A DNA stretch of 64,000 bases from Diogma glabrata (GCA_963693315.1 OY856187.1:425374429-425438428); one strand, 5' to 3'; positions 28,707 to 60,424 are shown, numbered from the stretch's first letter. Notes: a model not told the origin generated them from the letters alone. A program made the numbers and translations.

Positions 28707-44486
<15,780 letters not shown>

Positions 44487-45790
44487 ATTAGTTGTAGTTG
44501 TTTGTAGTTTATAGGTGTTAGAGATTCTATGAGGTAAAAATTAAAAATTAAAAAACATATATTTACGTTATCATATTACTTTTATTTATGAATTTAAAAA
44601 TGAAATTGTTCTTTTTGAAAAATTAACTAAGGAACGAACCAAAAATTATTTTGTATTTTATTTGAAATAATTTGTGAAATGATAAGAATCGAAATAATAA
44701 AAACATATAAATGTTTAAAAACAAATTGCCTGAATGTTTATATTAATAAAAATAAAAATTTACTTCTAAACAGACTGAGAATTGAATTGCTAATAAACGT
44801 AATCTTTAAAAATTTCATTTAACGGTTTAAACGTTAATTTGACAATTGTGTTGTAAGTTTTATCGGAGACGTTAATTTATAAAAAAGTCTTAAAACAAGT
44901 TCGAAAGATCAGTGTATAATTTAATTTAATAAAACTAAACATTCAAAAGCCACTCAATCATGAACCCTAATTTTCATAAAAAAATTTTATTTCTGTATTA
45001 AAATGATTTCAAATTGAACATAACCTCTAATTAAATTGATTAGCCAAAATTGATAGGAATCTATCTATATATCTATTGTGTGGTCGACAATACCATAACT
45101 AAACATGAAAAAAGATATTAATTTTAAATAATTTCTCAAAACTTTTCAAGAGTCGTCAAAGAAATGGTAAAAATTATGTGGTTTTAGAGAAAATCTATTA
45201 TTATGATAGTCACAATAGAAAAATATTTGTCAAAAAATATTATTGAATATTTGTGGGCGTTCTTTTGATTAATAATAATAATTTTATTTTATTTTGTTGA
45301 GGAAGTAGTTGATTTTCTATTGAATTATAATTATCATAATCATAAAATTAGATTTGAACTTGAGCTTTCAAGATTTATTAATTTATTTTTATTATTATTT
45401 AAGATTAAGGAGTTTAAGTACTTTATACTACTGCTAAATGCAACTATTGTATAAAGGTATTGAAATTTATTATAATAATTTTTATTTATGTTACAATTAT
45501 TATGCACGTAAGAGTTTCATTAAAATTCTGATAAAGGGGCTTTATTTGTTTAAACAAGCAATTGAGATATTTCTTTGTTTAACGGAAACATGCATGAATT
45601 CGAATGCTGATATTCTAATATAAAGTTTTTTTTAAGACACTTGATATATAGCAAACAGTTCGTTATTTGTTAAATGTTTCAACATTTTAAATTAATCAGA
45701 AATATATGCGTATATCATAAACATAAAAAATTTCCCATTTCAACTACTTTGTTATATAAATCTATACATTTTTAAAATTTATAAAAAGTC
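44487..45790. other. 3' UTR and downstream flank of the large gene
   Basis: AATAAA at 44696-44701, about 210 bases after the stop codon, is a plausible polyadenylation signal. The rest is AT-rich without a recognised feature. Confidence 0.5.
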
Positions 45791-45794
45791 GTAG

Positions 45795-45915
45795 GAATTT
45801 GCACCCACTACCTCAGAATGCATTTTGTTGTGGGGTCTAGGTTTTAAAAGGTTTTTATGTGTTGTTGGGATACATATTGTAACACTTACTACATAACACA
45901 TTTTATTTAAAATAC
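45795..45915 (+). repeat. SINE-like repeat family C, copy 3
   Basis: CACTACCTCAGAATGCATTT, TGTTGTGGGGTCTAGGTTTT, AAAAGGTTTTTATGTGTTGT and CATATTGTAACACTTACTAC match the other family C copies. Confidence 0.7.
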
Positions 45916-46111
45916 AATACATTAAAATCTTTTCATTTTTACCATTATTTGAGATTTTTTGACATTATTAAATTATTACGTAAACAAAACTGATGCAAAT
46001 TTTGGGTGGTTCCGTTATTTGTGGGAGCGAATCGCACACGAACCTTTAACGGCAGATGTCCAGCTTTTTAAAAAATGATAGAAATATTCAATATTTATAA
46101 AATTTATTTAT

Positions 46112-46250
46112 TTTTTTTTAATAAAATGTGTTGTGTAGTAGGAATTACAATATGTGTCAAAACAACATATAAAAACCTTTTAAGACCAGGGTCCCACAAC
46201 AACATGCGTTCTAATCTAAGGTGTTGATTGACGCAAATATGTTTTTTTTC
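46112..46250 (-). repeat. SINE-like repeat family C, copy 4 (inverted)
   Basis: On the minus strand: TTTGCGTCAATCAACACCTT, AGAACGCATGTTGTTGTGGG, GTCTTAAAAGGTTTTTATAT, then CACAACACATTTTATT. It lies about 200 bp from copy 3 in opposite orientation. Confidence 0.7.
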
Positions 46251-46668
46251 AATTTTTTTATATTTTTTTTTATAGAAGGAATAACTAAACAATAAATGCT
46301 ATCGCATATAAAATATGACATAGGCCAATATTTCATGATAGGATAGAAAAAATAAAAATAAAAAAAGGTAAACAGCAAATTTGTTTCAACAATTTGCAGG
46401 AACAAAACTAAAATGTGGTTGCTAATAAACATGTGGCATATTCCTTGATCTTGCGACGCACTTCCTTCCTCAATTATTAAGGCCCATACATAGAGTTAGT
46501 TATATATTGTAGGCTCGATTGTTCGATCAAGCAATATCGTGCCATTATCAAGGAATACTCCATAGCTAATATCGGATTTGTCACAACCGTAGAACAAAAT
46601 TTAAAAAAATTACAAATAAAAAAATTGATCCCTTCGTGCGGAGGGTTCAATTATTAAAATACTTTGAC
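46251..46668. other. No gene seen
   Basis: AT-rich spacer between family C and family E repeats. A short inverted word pair TTCCTTGAT / ATCAAGGAA (about 46440 and 46553) is present, otherwise nothing definable. Confidence 0.4.
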
Positions 46669-47702
46669 TCAAACGGCCGTTATAAACCCATACATGGTTG
46701 TACAACTGGTCCAGTAATGGTCCACTACTGGCAGCCAGTAACGCAGCAATGGCTGAGTACTGGCAACCACGACAGAGCCATTAATATAATTTTACTGGAT
46801 GATAACTTCGGACAATAAATGGTTGACATTCATGAGCCAGAGAAAAAACAACAGCAATGGCCCATACAAGATGGTACAGTTGGCCTAGTAACGGGCCAAT
46901 AATGATGACCAGCATTGTAGTAATGACCAAATCCTGGCAACCGTGACTGGGCCGTTAAAAAATATATACATTATTATCATACGTAAATTTAAATAAATTA
47001 AATACGAACTAATTTAAAATAAAATAAAAATAACGGAAAAAATTCAAAACTCCCCATACAACTGGTTCAGTTACAAGAATGGCTTAGTATTAACAAACAT
47101 GACTGCCAGTACTACGCCATTAAAAAAAATATAAAATAATATTTTCATACATATATTTAAATAAATAATTTACAAAATAATTAAAATAAAATAGAAATGA
47201 AAATCAATTAAAACATATACCAACCTTTTCTATATTATCATCGTATTTCAGCCGACAAGGCGATAACTAAACTATATGTGAAATTTTTTAAATTATGTAT
47301 TTCTAAAAGGGATAATACTCTAGTGAAATTTAAAAAAAATGACATAGATTGGCAAATTCATGGCTACAGTACTGGCCCAATAACAATAGCCAATTAATGT
47401 AAACCATTAACGGGCCATTGCTTGACCATTCAAAGTAAACTGCACTGGCAATTTTCTATAAACGGTAGATTGGCCGATTCATGGTTCCAGTAATGGCATG
47501 ATAACAATAGCCAAGTAATATTTACCATTCATGGGCCAGTGCTTGGTCATTCAAAGGTAACAATATATTGGCTGTTTTCTGTAAACCATAGATCGGCCGA
47601 TGAATGGTTCTAGTATTGGCCCAATAACAATAGCCAAGTACTGTTAACCATTAATGGACCAGTGCTTTGCCGTATGTCAATGTCTGGCAAAACCTACTTG
47701 GG
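46669..47702 (-). repeat. Repeat family E, related to family D
   Basis: Read on the minus strand it starts CCCAAGTAGGTTTTGCCAGA, similar to the family D terminus. It carries arrays of TGGCCCAGTAATGGCC-like words on both sides. The core has TTCACTAGAGTATTATCCC, TTTAGAAATACATAATT and TAGTTATCGCCTTGTCGGCT, clearly homologous to the family D core. The array word is unrelated to that of family D. The far end near 46669 (AACGGCCGTTATAA) is not a clear terminus. No coding capacity. Confidence 0.65.
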
Positions 47703-48930
47703 AAGCTTTAATTTACTCGAATTAGGGTAACCTTTCAAGGCAACTCCTGATGCCGAATAGTATTTTGTTGAGGCATACCCTAGCATGATCTGGGACATCA
47801 GAGTAAACTAGGACAAGTTTTAATAAAGTATTTCACATCCAACCCCATTTCGTATGCCCTATTGGTCCTAATTGAAAGCCTATTTCATTTTATCAGATTT
47901 CATTTTTTTAAATTCACTAGACAACCAGTATAAAAGTTAACTGTAATTATTATTTATTTCGATTAGATCAATTAGATTATCCTTACTTAATATTGACCTG
48001 ACGAGAAATTGCCTAAAGTATTAATTATTATATCATCGATATAATATCAAAAACACATAAAATGTTATATATAACCTTAACCTTTCAAAGATTCCGAAAA
48101 GCAAGAACTTTAAAATCTAATAAAATAAAAAGAAAGTTTTATTGTTTTTGTGCTTTTCGGCGAAATTAGAGAAAAAGAATCGATTGATTGAAATAGTTAT
48201 TAGAAAAATTTTAGGTAATACATAATTTGTGATTTGGTTGGTGGTCCTTTTTGATGTAAGCGATTTTCTTTTGTTTATATTCTAACATAAATTTAAATTA
48301 TTAACTTAATTTTTGGATAAATGATTTTCTCACATAAATTTAATTCTTTTCCTATATTTTTTTTAATTGAAGGGTAAAATTAACTGTATATATATATATA
48401 TCAATCAACAATAGTTGTTGTAATATTAAATATTTTAATGATATATCCGTAAAAAGTTAATTCAAAGCATCACCCGCTACTTTTTGAATTGTTCTTCATT
48501 TATTTATATTATGTTTAATAATACATGTTTACAATACAATAAAATAGAACTTTCGTTGGATTTCAAACCATAAAATTTGGAAAAAATAGTAGATTCTTGT
48601 ATGAGTTTAGAATTGCCATCATCCTATGCGAAAACAAGATGCTATTTTATCAACGACTGCAAAATATTTCGATTAATTTCCAGTTTGTCTGCTAAAGTTT
48701 TTATCACCATGTTGAAATATGTACATGTATCATAGATAGCATAGAAAAACAAAACAATTGACATAACGGAAAATTTTAAATTTTTTATATTATATTTTAT
48801 ATATGTATTGTTCTCGTTTTAACCTTTTGATATTACTATACCAACAAATGAAGTTTTTAATTTGTTAGGGGAGTATTTAGTTTATTAAATTAACAAAACC
48901 ATTTTTCTATTATACGTGTTTTGCCAGAAT
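47703..48930. other. No gene seen
   Basis: About 1.2 kb of AT-rich sequence without a supportable coding block or repeat boundary. Confidence 0.5.
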
Positions 48931-48934
48931 CAAT

Positions 48935-49090
48935 AGTCTCTCGGCTTTCAATCCACAAAAGTTCAAAAAAGCGTCGATAAACACCTCAGAACGCATGTTG
49001 TTGTGTAGCCTTAAAACGGCCTTAAAAGGTATCTATGTGTTGTTGTAACCCATATTGTAATACCTACAACACAACACTATTTATTAAAAA
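48935..49090 (+). repeat. SINE-like repeat family C, copy 5
   Basis: CGGCTTTCAATCCACAAAAG, AAACACCTCAGAACGCATGT, TTGTTGTG, CTTAAAAGGTATCTATGTGT and TGTAATACCTACAACACAAC, followed by TTATTAAAAAAAA. This is the longest clear copy and shows the full layout. Confidence 0.75.
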
Positions 49091-49109
49091 AAACATTGGG
49101 ATGCTGATG

Positions 49110-50260
49110 CATATAGGCTAACTTCACCACAGCTCTGTAAACAAAATGTATTGTATGTAAAAAACCGGCAGTTGGGATGCAAAACTGTTTTGAACCGTAC
49201 TAAATGCTTATGTACCAAGTTTCATCCGATTCAATTATTATCGACCTCTCCACCACTTTGTTCAATATGGCTCAAAAACTAATCAGCTCCTTGCCATAGA
49301 TATTTGCATCTTTTTTTAAAGTATCAACAAAGATTAAAAACATAGTGAAAAAAACACCTGTTGTATCGTGGACCCCCCAACCCTTTGTCCTATGTACCCC
49401 AAAAGCTAATAAAACCTTGCTCATGTTGATTGAAACCTTTTACAGGTAAGCTACAGCAGGGCTAAGCACAAAATTGCAAAAAAAAAATTTTTACCGGAAG
49501 TGAAAAATCGGAAGTTGGGATGCAGAACTGTTTGGAACTGTACCAAATGCTTACGTACCAAGTTTCATTCCATTCAATTATCAGAAACAGATTTTAATGG
49601 GCTTTCAAAAAAACAGGCGCTTGGGGGACCCTCCACCACTTTGTTCAATATTTCTCAAAAACTAATCAGCTCCTTGCCATGCATATTTGCATCTTTTTTC
49701 AAAGTGTCTTCAAAATTCATTTACGAACAAATGTTTTATGTTCCCAACAAGCTTAAAAAACATAGTGAAAAAATCACCTGTTGTATGGTGGACCCCCCAA
49801 CCCTTTGTACAATGTATCCCGAAAGCTAATGAAATTGCTTTCATGTTATTTGAAACCTTTTACGAACATTTCATGAAAATCGATCTGTAATTGTGGGCTA
49901 CAGTAAGAATAAACACATGACAAAAAAACTTTGCCCCGAAAGTGACAAGCCGGAAATATTGTGTGCAGAAATTGGTATGCAGAAATATTGGAAACACTAT
50001 AACAACCTTATATACTAAGTTTTAATAAGATCCAAAGCCGGGATGGACTAGAAGTTATTGGAGTTTTAAGCTAAGAGGTGTTCGGCAGACCCCCGCCATT
50101 TTTTCCAATGGTGAAATAAATCCAGATCTTCCATTTTCAAGTAGACTTGGATCATTTGCCAAAGTTTCATTAAAATCCTATGCAGGAATGTCTTGAAACC
50201 ACCCATCCCCAAATCCGCATACATACCCAAAAGAAAAAAGTCCAAGCGGCACGTATATCC
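49110..50260 (+). repeat. Tandem repeat array F, about 3 units of 350-400 bp
   Basis: GGAAGTTGGGATGCAAAACT (unit 1, near 49170) and GGAAGTTGGGATGCAGAACT (unit 2, near 49512) start two close copies. Both contain GTACCAAGTTTCAT, CCTCCACCACTTTGTTCAAT, AAAACTAATCAGCTCCTTGC and TGGACCCCCCAACCCTTTGT. A third, diverged unit begins near 49930 (GACAAGCCGGAAATATTG, then CCCCGCCATTTTTTCCAATG). Frames over the array are not genes. Confidence 0.75.
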
Positions 50261-50559
50261 GCTAGAAATAGGTAGATTTCGAGATCAGACAGTTTTGTGT
50301 ACCAGTAGAATCTGATGTATCAGATTAGTTTAAACAAAACAAACTAATTTCAAACAGATATCAAACAAATTTTAAAAAGAAAATTAGCTACCTACAAGCA
50401 ATATTATATCTATCCAATTTTGCAACAAACAAATAACAAATCTACCACAGAACATGTGTGTGACAATTTATGACACAAACCTACTTTATATCATATGTCG
50501 TGCAATTGCTGCAAAATATCAAAATAGTTTATTTCTAAGAAAAAAAAATTAATTTCTTC

Positions 50560-53248
<2,689 letters not shown>

Positions 53249-54663
53249 ATTCAAAATAGGGATTGCAATTCTGGGATTTCGAATCCCGGAATACCTGGTT
53301 TCGGACGAATTTTCCAACCTCGAAAACCCGGTATTAGCATTTTAAAATACCGGTATTTCAATATTAAAGGGTAAATAGTATTTTATTTCTAAACTCAAAA
53401 AACCCTATAACGAAATATCATTTGATTGTATTTATTTCTATTTATTTCTATACATATTAAAAAATCCTTAATGTGAAACATCATTTCATATAGGATATCA
53501 TACAGGATATTTTTATGTTGATTGGTGTTTCGGTTCGTGGAAATTGTTATTATAAAGAATAAACCTACCAATAAAGATCAAAGTCTTAAATCATTTTCTA
53601 TTTTTTAATGTGAATTGTGATTGCAATTTGCGATTTTATTATTTAAATGTTCTTTTTTGATTATTTCCAATTTGCAATTTCCAAGACTGAATTATTATTT
53701 TAATATATATGTATTTAATATATGTATTTTAAAATATAGAAAAAATTATTTGATTGAAATTTTTAATGTTGTTTTCCATTGTTGATTTACAAAGACTGAA
53801 TTATTTTATTTTGTTATATTGTTATTTAAATATATTTTTTATTCGCCTACATATTAAAGTGGTACTTTATTACTGTGATTTGCGGCCGTAAAGTGTCACT
53901 TTATAACCATATACTTTGCTGTCATAGTTACATCCAAAAAAGTAAAAAACATTTGTATTTGTTTAAATTCTACAAAAACTAGAAATTTTTTATCGAAGCA
54001 ACCTTTAAATTCAAAATTTCATAATCCAATTAAAATTATTGTTATTATTTGTTGTCATAGTTATACAATTATTTTGGAAAAATAACAAATATTTTGTCAA
54101 AGGTTACTTGTTCAACATATTTTTATTTCAAATTTTATGGAAATTTATAATGCTTTAGCATAAATAGTACATTATTTAATTAGGAGCTAAAGTGCTACTT
54201 TTTGTGTTGAGTCTATAGTTTGACGGCCGACCGTAGGTACATACACTATTTTTTGGCAAACGTTCAAATTTTTAATAAATATGAACTTATAATAAACAAA
54301 AATTTATAAATATGATTTACCGTCATAATTACGTCCAAAAAGTAAAAACAGTTCACAGCCGCTTGACGGAAAACAATTTTTTTTTAAATATTTTGCTTGT
54401 GGTGAATAAAAAATAGTATATGACGCACGGACGTAAGTTATTTTGGACTTAATGTGGATGCAAATCGTGGCGCTCCAAAATCTTTAGTTCTACGTCCTTG
54501 CATCATAATGTACGATAAAAGTGTACAAAAAAAATTATTTTAGTGAGATTTTTATTTGTTTTTAAAATCCCGGTATTAATACCGGGATTCCGATTTTAGA
54601 TTAATCAATATCGAAATCCCGGTATTGATTTTTTCCTTAAAATTTGCAACCCCTAATTCAAAT
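53249..54663. mobile_element. Non-autonomous hAT-like element
   Basis: TAGGGATTGCAATTCTGGGA at 53257 is the imperfect inverse of ...ATTTGCAACCCCTA ending at 54655. Subterminal words of CCCGG/CCGGTATT type (AATCCCGGAATACC, TACCGGGATTCC) are characteristic of a hAT group. Flanking 8-mers attcaaaa (53249-53256) and attcaaat (54656-54663) match in 7 of 8 positions as a target duplication. The 1.4-kb interior has no transposase. A GC-centred palindrome lies at about 54423-54518. Confidence 0.75.
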
Positions 54664-55122
54664 GCAACCAAAACATCGAAAAACTCAATTTGTTTTCAAT
54701 GGCATATCTTTACCATTTTCGGTTGGCGGTGTAAAAATAATAAACATCACTTGCCTAAAACCTGAGTTTTATAACATTAAGTTGTTGTAATATTCTGCCG
54801 CGAAATTCAAGGCAGCAATTTACTCTATATAAATTAATATCACTCTAAAAAATCGAAATGTGAAGACGTAAATTTACCATTATGATAAGCCATAATTTGC
54901 GTCTTTTTTTAAGTAATATTCCTCTCGCAGTTGAAAATTCCCCCAAGAAGGTGTATTGTAATTATTTTACGGCAAAATACGTAAATTTTAATTTTTTTGT
55001 TGTGTTTTTACGACAAAAAGTGTAAAAATGCATCCAAAGATTTAAAATTTGAATATTTGGTTTTTTTACTCTTCCATTGTTGTAAATTTACGAATTACTA
55101 TTTGCGAATAAACATACGGAAT
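54664..55122. other. No gene seen
   Basis: AT-rich spacer between two hAT-like elements; no feature recognised. Confidence 0.45.
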
Positions 55123-55943
55123 TAGAGTTTCTGCTCGAGAAATCCGGTCTCGAGATTCTCGAGAAAGAATTGTAATTTTGAACTCTCGAATTATCGAGAA
55201 AAGATATTTCCACATTTTCGAGATTCCCATTTCTTGAGAAAAATTGTCGAGAATCTCGAGATTTAACAAACCACCATAAATCATTCAATATTATTATTTT
55301 GAGTATTTCTTTACTAAACAAAAATTGTTAATATCAATCTGCATTACTTTCTGATTGTTAAATCTGGATGTCGATGCAAACAGTAATACCTAATCCGAAT
55401 TTAGGATAATATTGTTATTTGTTATAAATGTATTGGGAAAAACCTATTTTTATTTCTATGGCAAAATAACCTAAGATCACCAAAATGAAGGCTTTTAATC
55501 TAAAGTTTACCATAGCAATTGATGAATGGACAAGCTTCCGCAAGCGTGGATATTTGAACGTACATTTGTATTACATTAAAGGGAAATCTAGACCTAGGAT
55601 TGATGCGAATGATTGCGATTGATATCCATCTGAAAAATCCCACAAAAATTATGTGCCAGATATTGTTTTCACTACAAGCGATGAGCCAGTGTAATGATGA
55701 AATATATGGCAAAATATCTCCAGCTTACCAACAGCTATGTTACAGTCATGGGAAACACCTAGCGATAATGTCAATATTTTATAAAGAAAATGAAGTTAAA
55801 AAATCAGTGAAAGTTAAGCTTCCAATAGTGATTCCGATTCAGTTCTACAACAAAATAAATGTTTAGCTGACAATTTAGCATTGAATCAAAATATGAAAAT
55901 ACGAGAAACGTTTTCAAAAATTTGGGTGTTGGTAATAGTTATT

Positions 55944-56068
55944 TATGCAACAAGTGCGCAAAGTTATTCTTTTTTTAACGAGATGAAATATTGACCGGAC
56001 GAGCGATAGCGAGTCCGTCAATTCACTCGAGTTAAAAAAAGAATTGCGCACGAGTTGCATACACTATT
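55944..56068. repeat. GC-centred palindrome in the hAT transposase
   Basis: TATGCAACAAGTGCGCAA ... CTTTTTTTAACGAG pairs with CTCGAGTTAAAAAAAG ... TTGCGCACGAGTTGCATA. The centre is CGGACGAGCGATAGCGAGTCCG, read as CGGACGAGCG / CGAGTCCG. About 125 bp. Confidence 0.75.
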
Positions 56069-56342
56069 TTTTCTACAATAGTGCGCAAAAATATTAAATA
56101 ATAAAATTTAACTTTCAATGTTAAATTTGCTGAATCATAATCAACATTGATAAAACTTTCTATAATAAATGATTATTGTTTTGATTATTTTTTTCAAGCC
56201 TCTATTATATAAGAAATTACAAAAAAAAACTGTTCTATAAAATTTCAGTGTATTACCGCACAATCAAAAAAACATGTACTTTGCGCACTACAAACTGTGC
56301 GCAAAGTGACTACTTTGCGCACTGTTGTAGAAAAAATTATTT
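56066..56342. mobile_element. MITE with GTGCGCAAA inverted termini
   Basis: TTTTTTCTACAATAGTGCGC is inverted as GCGCACTGTTGTAGAAAAAA at the right end. An additional internal GTGCGCAAAG lies near the right end. It directly abuts the palindrome at 55944-56068 and shares GTGCGCAA words with it, so the two may be parts of one composite insertion. Confidence 0.6.
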
Positions 56343-57364
56343 AAAAACTCGCCAGTGTGCAATGCTATTTTGCAAAATTATATAAAAAAATTAAATGAAG
56401 AAAAATTACTCCTGGTTTTCAAAACTAAACGGAATTCTATTAAAACTATGGTTGAACGGTTTTTGCCAGTCATGCCAGCAGTTTAAAAAACTTCATATCC
56501 TCTAAATCTAAATCATTTTTGGAATACTAAATAAGATGATTTAGTTGCTTTAAATATTTTGGGTGCCATTCAACCAATCACAAAATCAATAAAAGCGTTC
56601 AATCGTCATGGCTGACTCATTATCTGCAGCGGGAATCCTAAAATTTATATTCAAATCTCTTCGGAAAAACAATTCAGAAATAAGCTTAAATTTTTTATTT
56701 GAAATGCAATCTCAAATTTTTAAAGGAGATAACACAATAAATTCGTCATTGAAATTCCTTCACAATCCAAAGTCAGTTAGTTAGTCAGCCCGAGGAAAAC
56801 GATTTTTTTTCTATTTGCTCTAAAAGCGAAATTATAAAAACTGCAAAAAAATTATCTTGAAAATTATTTAAAGAACCAAAAGTTGATTCTTCTAATTACA
56901 ATGAAAGCATTACATATATCGACGAATGATATCAACGAAAGTGAAGAGCTTATATAGCCATCGGACTCAGAATTAGAGGAAAAGGTTGCGTTGAAATAAA
57001 TTTAGAAGTATTCGTGAGAGTTTGAGAATGTAGTCAACAATAAATGACAACTACCGCTCACTATATAAGGAAATGAATGCATTTGAAGCTACTGATAAGA
57101 TCACTTTCAATTTAGAAGTTCTAAGAAACACTCTAATTTTGATAAAACCAACATACACTGAAAACGAGAGAAATTTTTCCGTATCTGGAAGTTTTGACAG
57201 TAAACGAAGAGTTACTTTTCTTGTTAAAATTAATTTTGAATAATTCTCAAAAATCTCGAGAAATTCAAATAATTATTCCCAATTTCTCGAGAAACACAAT
57301 CACTGATAAACTCGGGATTCTCGAATCTCGAGATTCATAAAAGGTCGAGAAATCAGAAACTCTA

Positions 57365-58674
57365 GTTGGAATCAGAAGTAGATAATTGTTATACATTTTT
57401 TGTAAGTTCGGTTTGTTTTTATAATGTTGTGTAGGGTCGGATTAATTTTTTATAATGTTTAAGTGTTTTACTTGTAATATAAGTTTTTTTTCATATTATA
57501 AGGAGTAGAGCTAATATATGGAGCTTATTTGAAAAATATTTTTCAAACAATACGTAAGACTACTATGGGAGATCAAAAAACACATTCAACATTAACAGAT
57601 CATGGATAATATGTACGTTTGAAAGCTCTTTTTAAATATATTTACAATTTTATTAATTATATTTATTAATTTTACAGAAACATCAATTCAAAACGATGAA
57701 GAATGAGCATATATTTTTATTGAACGCGTTTTTACATCAGATAAAATAAGAAAACAAATTTGAGCAGAAATGTGATTGATTGGCTTCCTCGTCAAAGTCA
57801 CGTACTAACGCTACTACTGCAGTTGTTAACATTTCAGTTTTTGACATTTTAATGTGATACGTATGAGGTGAAAATATTATTGACAAAAAATAACTCTTCT
57901 TTCCTTTATAGTCAAAATTCGTAATTCAAAATTTTATTTCACTTCCTTTGATGTAAATAAGCAGCTAATAAATAGTTGAGTTGAAACTTGATACACGGAA
58001 AGAAAAATTAAGATTAAAATATAAAAACTTCTAACGTGAAAAATTATGGGTGGCCGATTAAGGCATTCAATGGAAACGAAACATTTAATGTAGTTTGAAG
58101 ACGAGGTTTGAATAAGATATTCTTTTATATAATTGATAAAAATAACTTGATTTACATAATTGAATCCAACTATAACAGAAAATGAAGTCTATTTTTTTCA
58201 AAATACCTGACCTCATAAACATATGACACGTGCTTCTCTTCTACTCTGTTTGAACATCAATCATTTAAACACAAACATCGTCAATCTCCTTAAATTTATC
58301 AATAAAATCCGATCATAATAATATAACAAATAAAATGTTACATAATTATCATCACCCTCGAAAACTAAAATAGAATAATAGTACATAATCAATAGAAAAA
58401 AATTAAACCAGTTTGACCGCAGGCTACATGTTAAAATAAACATCTTCCCGAAATTAGTTTCAATTCAATAAATATTTTTTGACTTAATTATTCTTGTTTG
58501 TTATTACTTATTAGGAATTGATTTGAATATAAATAAAAAATGAAAAATGATATTATAATAAAAGGGTTAATCGGCATTTAAAATTTTTATTGTTTCGTTT
58601 AACAATATTATTTATGGGTTTTAAAATTGAAGGATATAAATAGTAGAATAATGTTTTTTTGAGCACATATTGTT
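57365..58674. other. No gene seen
   Basis: About 1.3 kb of AT-rich sequence without a supportable coding block, RNA gene or repeat boundary. Confidence 0.5.
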
Positions 58675-58929
58675 ATTGTCTGCATAAGCGTAGCTAGGGA
58701 GGGGGGACGACGGGGCGGCCCGCAGCGGGTGTCACCCGTTTTGGGATGACTCCCGACAAACCATCACAGTGTTTTCAACGATAAATCACTTATAGTAGAG
58801 TTTTTACTTCTAAGTCCTCAGAGGCAGCTCCGATTTTGATGATTTTTTTTTAAAGTGTGTGTTTTTATATATGTATTATTTGAAATCAGAAACATTACAA
58901 TGTGCGCAATTAAATATTTATATATTTTA

Positions 58930-59730
58930 AATAATAAAAACATAATTTATGGAGAGAAAAAATTTTGTCACGGTATTTATTAACATTTATATAGTATAAG
59001 TTAAAAAACTTTGTTTTTTTTTCTATTTTAATTTTTAAAAGCTTTAAATTGTACGAATATTGTAAGAAAAAAATTGTAAGCAATTATAAATGATTTTGTA
59101 TTTATTTTACATTTAAATATGATAATATATAATTCTAAATTCAGGAAATTCGATAATTTTAATTCGATGGTTAAAGTGCAAAGAAGTCCCCATAATAAAT
59201 AAGCATAACCATAAGCCCACAAAAATAAAGTCCTATTTTCATCTAATTTTAGTTTATGAGTTGAGCATGTATGATTCATAGTAACATATCTCTCTCAATT
59301 TTAAAGTTACAACTTCCATTAAAAACTCGATTTATAGGTACTTTCAAGAAGATGATATATATTCCAACATGCCTAAACCCTTCACCTTCAAATTGTTAAG
59401 GGTTGAACGACTCGAAAGGAGTGATCTGTGCACTTTTATGTAAACTTGAAACAGTTATATATTTGGTATTTTTTATCCCACAGAAAACAAAATAAAACTA
59501 ATTTTTTAGTTTTAGTTTTTGTCTGGAGTAGTTTTTTACGTATATTTGTTAGTTTTAGAGTTATTTTGAACAGAAGGTACTTTCTCAGGAAATTTGAAAA
59601 TTCATTTTTCATTATTATCAAACTTTTTTCAGAGAATACGTATTCTAATCTAGCAAGACTTCTGGATCATATAGGTAAGACTAAAATACAGCTAGTTGTA
59701 AAGGGGCTATAAAGGGTCAATATAAATTCT
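58930..59730. other. Uncharacterised AT-rich part of the hAT element
   Basis: No coding block of the transposase was recognised here. The frames at 59028-59279 (-) and 59428-59712 (+) are Phe/Leu-rich and unsupported. Confidence 0.4.
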
Positions 59731-59733
59731 ATT

Positions 59734-59995
59734 CTCTCTAAACTTGAATTAGTGGAATTTTCACTGATTAAATTAGTGAAAATTTTTTCACTGTAAAAAT
59801 AGTGGTATTGGCAAATCATTCAGTGAATTGATCACTGATTCATTCAGTAATAAAATATTTAATATTACGAATTTTTTTATTTCACTGATTAGAACAGTAA
59901 ATATTCACTGATTCCAAGTGGTAGACTTGAAACTGTGTTAAACAGTGTATATGTACTGTCAATCAGTGAAAATCCACTATTTCATTTTTAGAGAG
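59734..59995. mobile_element. MITE with CACTGATT subrepeats
   Basis: CTCTCTAAACTTGAATTAGT at the left is the imperfect inverse of ACTATTTCATTTTTAGAGAG at the right. The interior holds many CACTGATT/AATCAGTG words in both orientations. About 262 bp, non-coding, inside the hAT element. Confidence 0.75.
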
Positions 59996-60424
59996 TTGGG
60001 AATGACCGAGATTTTAACGCTGATTTTGAATTCGAGATGCCCGCATCGTAACTTGGTTTTTTTAATGCAAACGACTTGAACTATTGCCCATCTTAAAGGT
60101 CTTTCCAATCATTACAAAAAGGTATGACAGTTTTGTCCGAAAAATGCATTGCTTTTCCGTTATTTAACATTGAATTCTTCGAACCAAGTCGTTAAAAAAT
60201 GTCTCGTCATTGAGCCATAACTTGCTTCATTTTGGACCTACAACCCTCATAGAAACAACAATATCTTCGTTTTTTTAAGTTTCATTTTCGTTATTTACCA
60301 AATTATTTACCAATAGCTCGAAAAGGATTGAATTGTTTATTCTCCTGTAAATAATAACCTGTGTCCTGTACTGCTTCTGTTGTCGTATATTTACTATCAC
60401 AAATAGTAATAATATACAAAACCA

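Larger units (their letters stand above)
55485..57240 (+). pseudogene. hAT transposase, frameshifted and interrupted
   Basis: Three recognisable blocks in different frames. First, FTIAIDEWTSFRKRGYLNVH and IVFTTSDEP (55485-55690), the start of the catalytic RNase-H-like region with its DEWTS signature. Second, KISPAYQQLCYSHGKHLAIM (55700-55790), matching the QLCyaHGiqLA block. Third, ILKFIFKSLRKNNSEISLN (about 56630-56700) and IKPTYTENERNFSVSGSFDS (about 57140-57200), the C-terminal dimerisation motif. Frameshifts, stops and palindromic insertions at 55944-56342 separate them. Not functional. Confidence 0.75.
55123..57364 (+). mobile_element. hAT transposon with CTCGAGA-rich ends
   Basis: TAGAGTTTCTGCTCGAGAAA at 55123 is the imperfect inverse of ...CGAGAAATCAGAAACTCTA ending at 57364. 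Both subterminal zones are crowded with CTCGAGA words (for example ATTCTCGAGA, AATCTCGAGATT). A broken transposase lies inside. The target duplication is unclear: GGAAT occurs just left of the start and three bases beyond the right end. Confidence 0.7.

Noticed and set aside
49500..49890. 109- and 67-codon frames in tandem array F
   Set aside because: Frames are not preserved between tandem units, so they are chance openings.
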